Of a stretch of 64,000 nucleotides of DNA, positions 62,118 through 64,000 are shown piece by piece. The stretch lies in assembly GCA_020161135.1 (NCBI GenBank), contig JAIUOB010000002.1, positions 1 through 64,000 on the forward strand. Reading direction: 5' to 3'. A program made the position numbers and the translations under genes. Source of the DNA: Gemmatimonadota bacterium (GTDB lineage Bacteria; Gemmatimonadota; Gemmatimonadetes; Gemmatimonadales; Gemmatimonadaceae). How positions within the stretch are numbered: position 1 is the first letter of the stretch; each line of letters opens with the position of its first letter. The notes beneath the pieces were generated by a model. It had not been told where the DNA came from and made no database searches. It saw nothing but the letters and a program-made list of their open reading frames with translations.

Positions 62118-64000
62118 GTGAGCACGCTGCAGCACCCCGACGCGCCCGGCGATGCTCGCGACGCTGGCAGCGCCTCCCCGGCCAACGACCGCGATGTCGT
62201 GCGCGTCGCGATCATCGGCAATCCGAACACCGGAAAGACGACGCTGTTCAACGCGCTCACCGGCCTCCGGCAGCGCGTCGGCAACTTCGGGGGCGTCACC
62301 GTCGAGCGCGTCGAAGGCAGCTTCCGCCTGCCCGATGGGCGTCGGGTGGCGCTTCTCGACCTGCCCGGGAGCTACTCGCTCTCCGCCGGCTCGCCCGACG
62401 AGCAGATCGCCCTCGATGTGCTGCTGGGACGTGACGCCGATCGCTGGCGCCCCGATGTGGTGCTCGTCGTCGTCGATGCGGGCCACCTCGAACGCAACCT
62501 GTTCCTGGCCGGACAAGTGCTGGAGCTGGGCGTGCCGGTCGTGGTGGCGCTCAATCAGATCGATGTCGCGACGGCCGATGGCGTGGCCATCGACATCCCC
62601 GACTTCATCCACGAGCTCGGCGTGTCGGTGGTGCCCACCGTCGCGAAGCGCGGCGAGGGGCTCGAGCAGCTCAAGCGCGCGATCGTCACGGCGCTCACGC
62701 TGCCCGCACCGGTGCGTCGCTTCACGTTGCCGACGCCGGCGCGCGAGGCACTCGCGCCCCTGGCCGAGTGCCTCGTGCAGGCCGGGCTCACGCGCAGCGC
62801 AGCCGACATGGAGGCGCTGCGGCTGCTGAGCGTGTCGCGCAGCGAACCGCACCTCGCGGAGATCGCCGGCCTCGCACCGGCCGTGCAGGCGGCCAGCGCG
62901 GCGATGCTCGCCGCCGGGTTTGCCCCGGCACGCTTCGAGTCGGAAGTGCGCTACGCCTGGATCGCCGAGGTGATCGACCGCACGGTGCGCCGCGAGGCGC
63001 ACGGCCGCCGCAACGTGAGCGACCGCATCGATCGCATCGCGCTGCACCGCTGGTGGGGGCCCGTGCTGTTCCTCGGTCTCATGGCGGTGGTGTTCCAGGC
63101 GGTCTTCTCCTGGGCCACGCCCCTCATGGATCTCATCGAAGGCGCGATCGGCGCTGCGGGGAGCGCGGTCGGCAGCGTGATGCCGGACGGCGACCTGCGC
63201 TCGCTCGTGGTCGATGGCGTGTTTGCCGGTGCGGGGTCGGTGCTCGTCTTCCTGCCGCAGATCGCGATCCTGTTCACCTTCATCGGCATCCTCGAGCATT
63301 CGGGGTACATGGCGCGCGCGGCCTTCCTCATGGATCGCGTGATGCGTCGCGTGGGGCTGCACGGTCGCAGCTTCATCCCCATGCTGTCGGGGTACGCCTG
63401 CGCCGTGCCCGGCATCATGGCGACGCGCACCATCGAGGACCCGCGCGACCGGCTGGCCACGATGATGGTCGTGCCGCTCATGAGCTGCTCGGCACGCTTG
63501 CCGGTGTACACGCTGCTCATCGGGGCCTTCGTGCCCGCGACGTCGCTCATCCCCGGCCTCACGCTGCAGGGCGCGACGATGCTGGCCATGTACCTGCTGG
63601 GCACGCTCGCGGCACTCGGTGTGGCGGCGCTGTTCCGCCGCACGCTGCTGCGCGGTCCCGTGCGCCCGATGATCCTCGAGCTGCCGCCGTATCGTCGCCC
63701 GAGTGTGCGTTCGCTCGCCGTGTCGGTCGCGCAGCGGTGCCAGCTCTTCCTGCGACGCGCCGGTACCGTCATCCTGGCGCTCTCCATCGTGCTGTGGGCG
63801 CTCGCGACCTATCCCAAGGCCGACCTGCCGGACACGCTCCCGGAGGCCGAGCGGCAGGAGCAGCAGCTCACGCATTCGGCGCTGGGCCGCATCGGGCACG
63901 CCATCGAACCCGCCGTGCGTCCGCTGGGGTATGACTGGAAGATCGCGGTGTCGATCGCGGCCAGCTTTGCCGCGCGCGAAGTGTTCGTCTCCACGATGGG
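62118..64000 (+). CDS. feoB: ferrous iron transporter FeoB (3' truncated by window)
   Basis: An open frame from GTG 62118 to the window edge (627 codons without a stop). The N-terminal G domain has G1 GNPNTGKTTLFNALTG, G2-region NFGGVTVERVEG, G3 LLDLPGSYSL and G4 ALNQIDV (NxxD). A linker helix bundle follows, then the membrane part with Gate motifs (VFLPQIAILFTFIGILEHSGYMARAAFLMDR; GYACAVPGIMATRTI; MMVVPLMSCSARLPVY). Together with FeoA it imports Fe2+. The last TM segments lie beyond the window. Confidence 0.96.
   Translation, partial: MSTLQHPDAPGDARDAGSASPANDRDVVRVAIIGNPNTGKTTLFNALTGLRQRVGNFGGVTVERVEGSFRLPDGRRVALLDLPGSYSLSAGSPDEQIALDVLLGRDADRWRPDVVLVVVDAGHLERNLFLAGQVLELGVPVVVALNQIDVATADGVAIDIPDFIHELGVSVVPTVAKRGEGLEQLKRAIVTALTLPAPVRRFTLPTPAREALAPLAECLVQAGLTRSAADMEALRLLSVSRSEPHLAEIAGLAPAVQAASAAMLAAGFAPARFESEVRYAWIAEVIDRTVRREAHGRRNVSDRIDRIALHRWWGPVLFLGLMAVVFQAVFSWATPLMDLIEGAIGAAGSAVGSVMPDGDLRSLVVDGVFAGAGSVLVFLPQIAILFTFIGILEHSGYMARAAFLMDRVMRRVGLHGRSFIPMLSGYACAVPGIMATRTIEDPRDRLATMMVVPLMSCSARLPVYTLLIGAFVPATSLIPGLTLQGATMLAMYLLGTLAALGVAALFRRTLLRGPVRPMILELPPYRRPSVRSLAVSVAQRCQLFLRRAGTVILALSIVLWALATYPKADLPDTLPEAERQEQQLTHSALGRIGHAIEPAVRPLGYDWKIAVSIAASFAAREVFVSTM

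Noticed and set aside
62112..63899. A 595-codon minus-strand frame opposite feoB
   Set aside because: FeoB motifs G1 to G4 and the gate segments are all present on the plus strand; the minus frame is His/Arg-rich shadow sequence.

Overview
The window is chromosomal DNA from a very GC-rich Gram-negative bacterium. The gene content points to the Gemmatimonadota, a Gemmatimonas-like organism; this is an inference from protein style, not a database match. The indications are a PorX-type response regulator, a GWxTD-like secreted protein, beta-barrel and lipoprotein machinery, many GTG starts, NTGA stop/start overlaps, and promoters with a TAnnTT -10 element like that of the related Bacteroidota. 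About 55 protein genes and one tRNA-Arg(CCG) can be supported.

Region 1 (1-3658) is an island of visibly lower G+C with degenerate-looking sequence. It carries a three-gene minus-strand cassette: an exported DsbA-like oxidoreductase (CPFC active site) followed by two homologous secreted peptides that share an eight-cysteine pattern. A perfect 127-bp direct repeat at 1-127 and 3042-3168 contains the promoter region, ribosome binding site and first codons of the oxidoreductase, so a second copy of the cassette probably lies just left of the window. This is the best candidate for an undescribed system.

Region 2 (3659-17913) is core genome: a TPR protein, a 47-residue lipoprotein, an AraC-like regulator, tRNA-Arg followed by rho, ruvX, mltG, two glycosyltransferases, an RlmI-like methyltransferase, mutM with an in-frame hexamer repeat, a histone-H1-like protein, and the threonine-degradation pair tdh-kbl. 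The Tdh lacks all four structural-zinc cysteines.

Region 3 (17932-29692) holds an alkyladenine glycosylase, a NYN-domain nuclease with an H1-like tail, an acyl-CoA-synthetase-like enzyme, a histidine kinase / sigma-54 regulator operon containing two related one-TM proteins, a large beta-barrel protein with a bactofilin-like N-terminus, and an HNH nuclease.

Region 4 (29909-50200) holds an amidohydrolase, a REP-like palindrome, PBP1A, tyrS, a GNAT enzyme, a class V aminotransferase, a lone DppC-type permease, an MsbA-type exporter, a PorX homologue, a DnaB-like ATPase with a broken Walker A, yebC-ruvC-ruvA, an M28 peptidase, an ABC system with a DUF3299 protein, and ruvB.

Region 5 (50200-64000) is a dense plus-strand run: GWxTD-like gene, queA-tgt-yajC-def-fmt-rsmB-PASTA-rpe-tlpA-tsaD-lgt, then a separately promoted feoAB under a Fur-like operator. 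feoB runs off the right edge.
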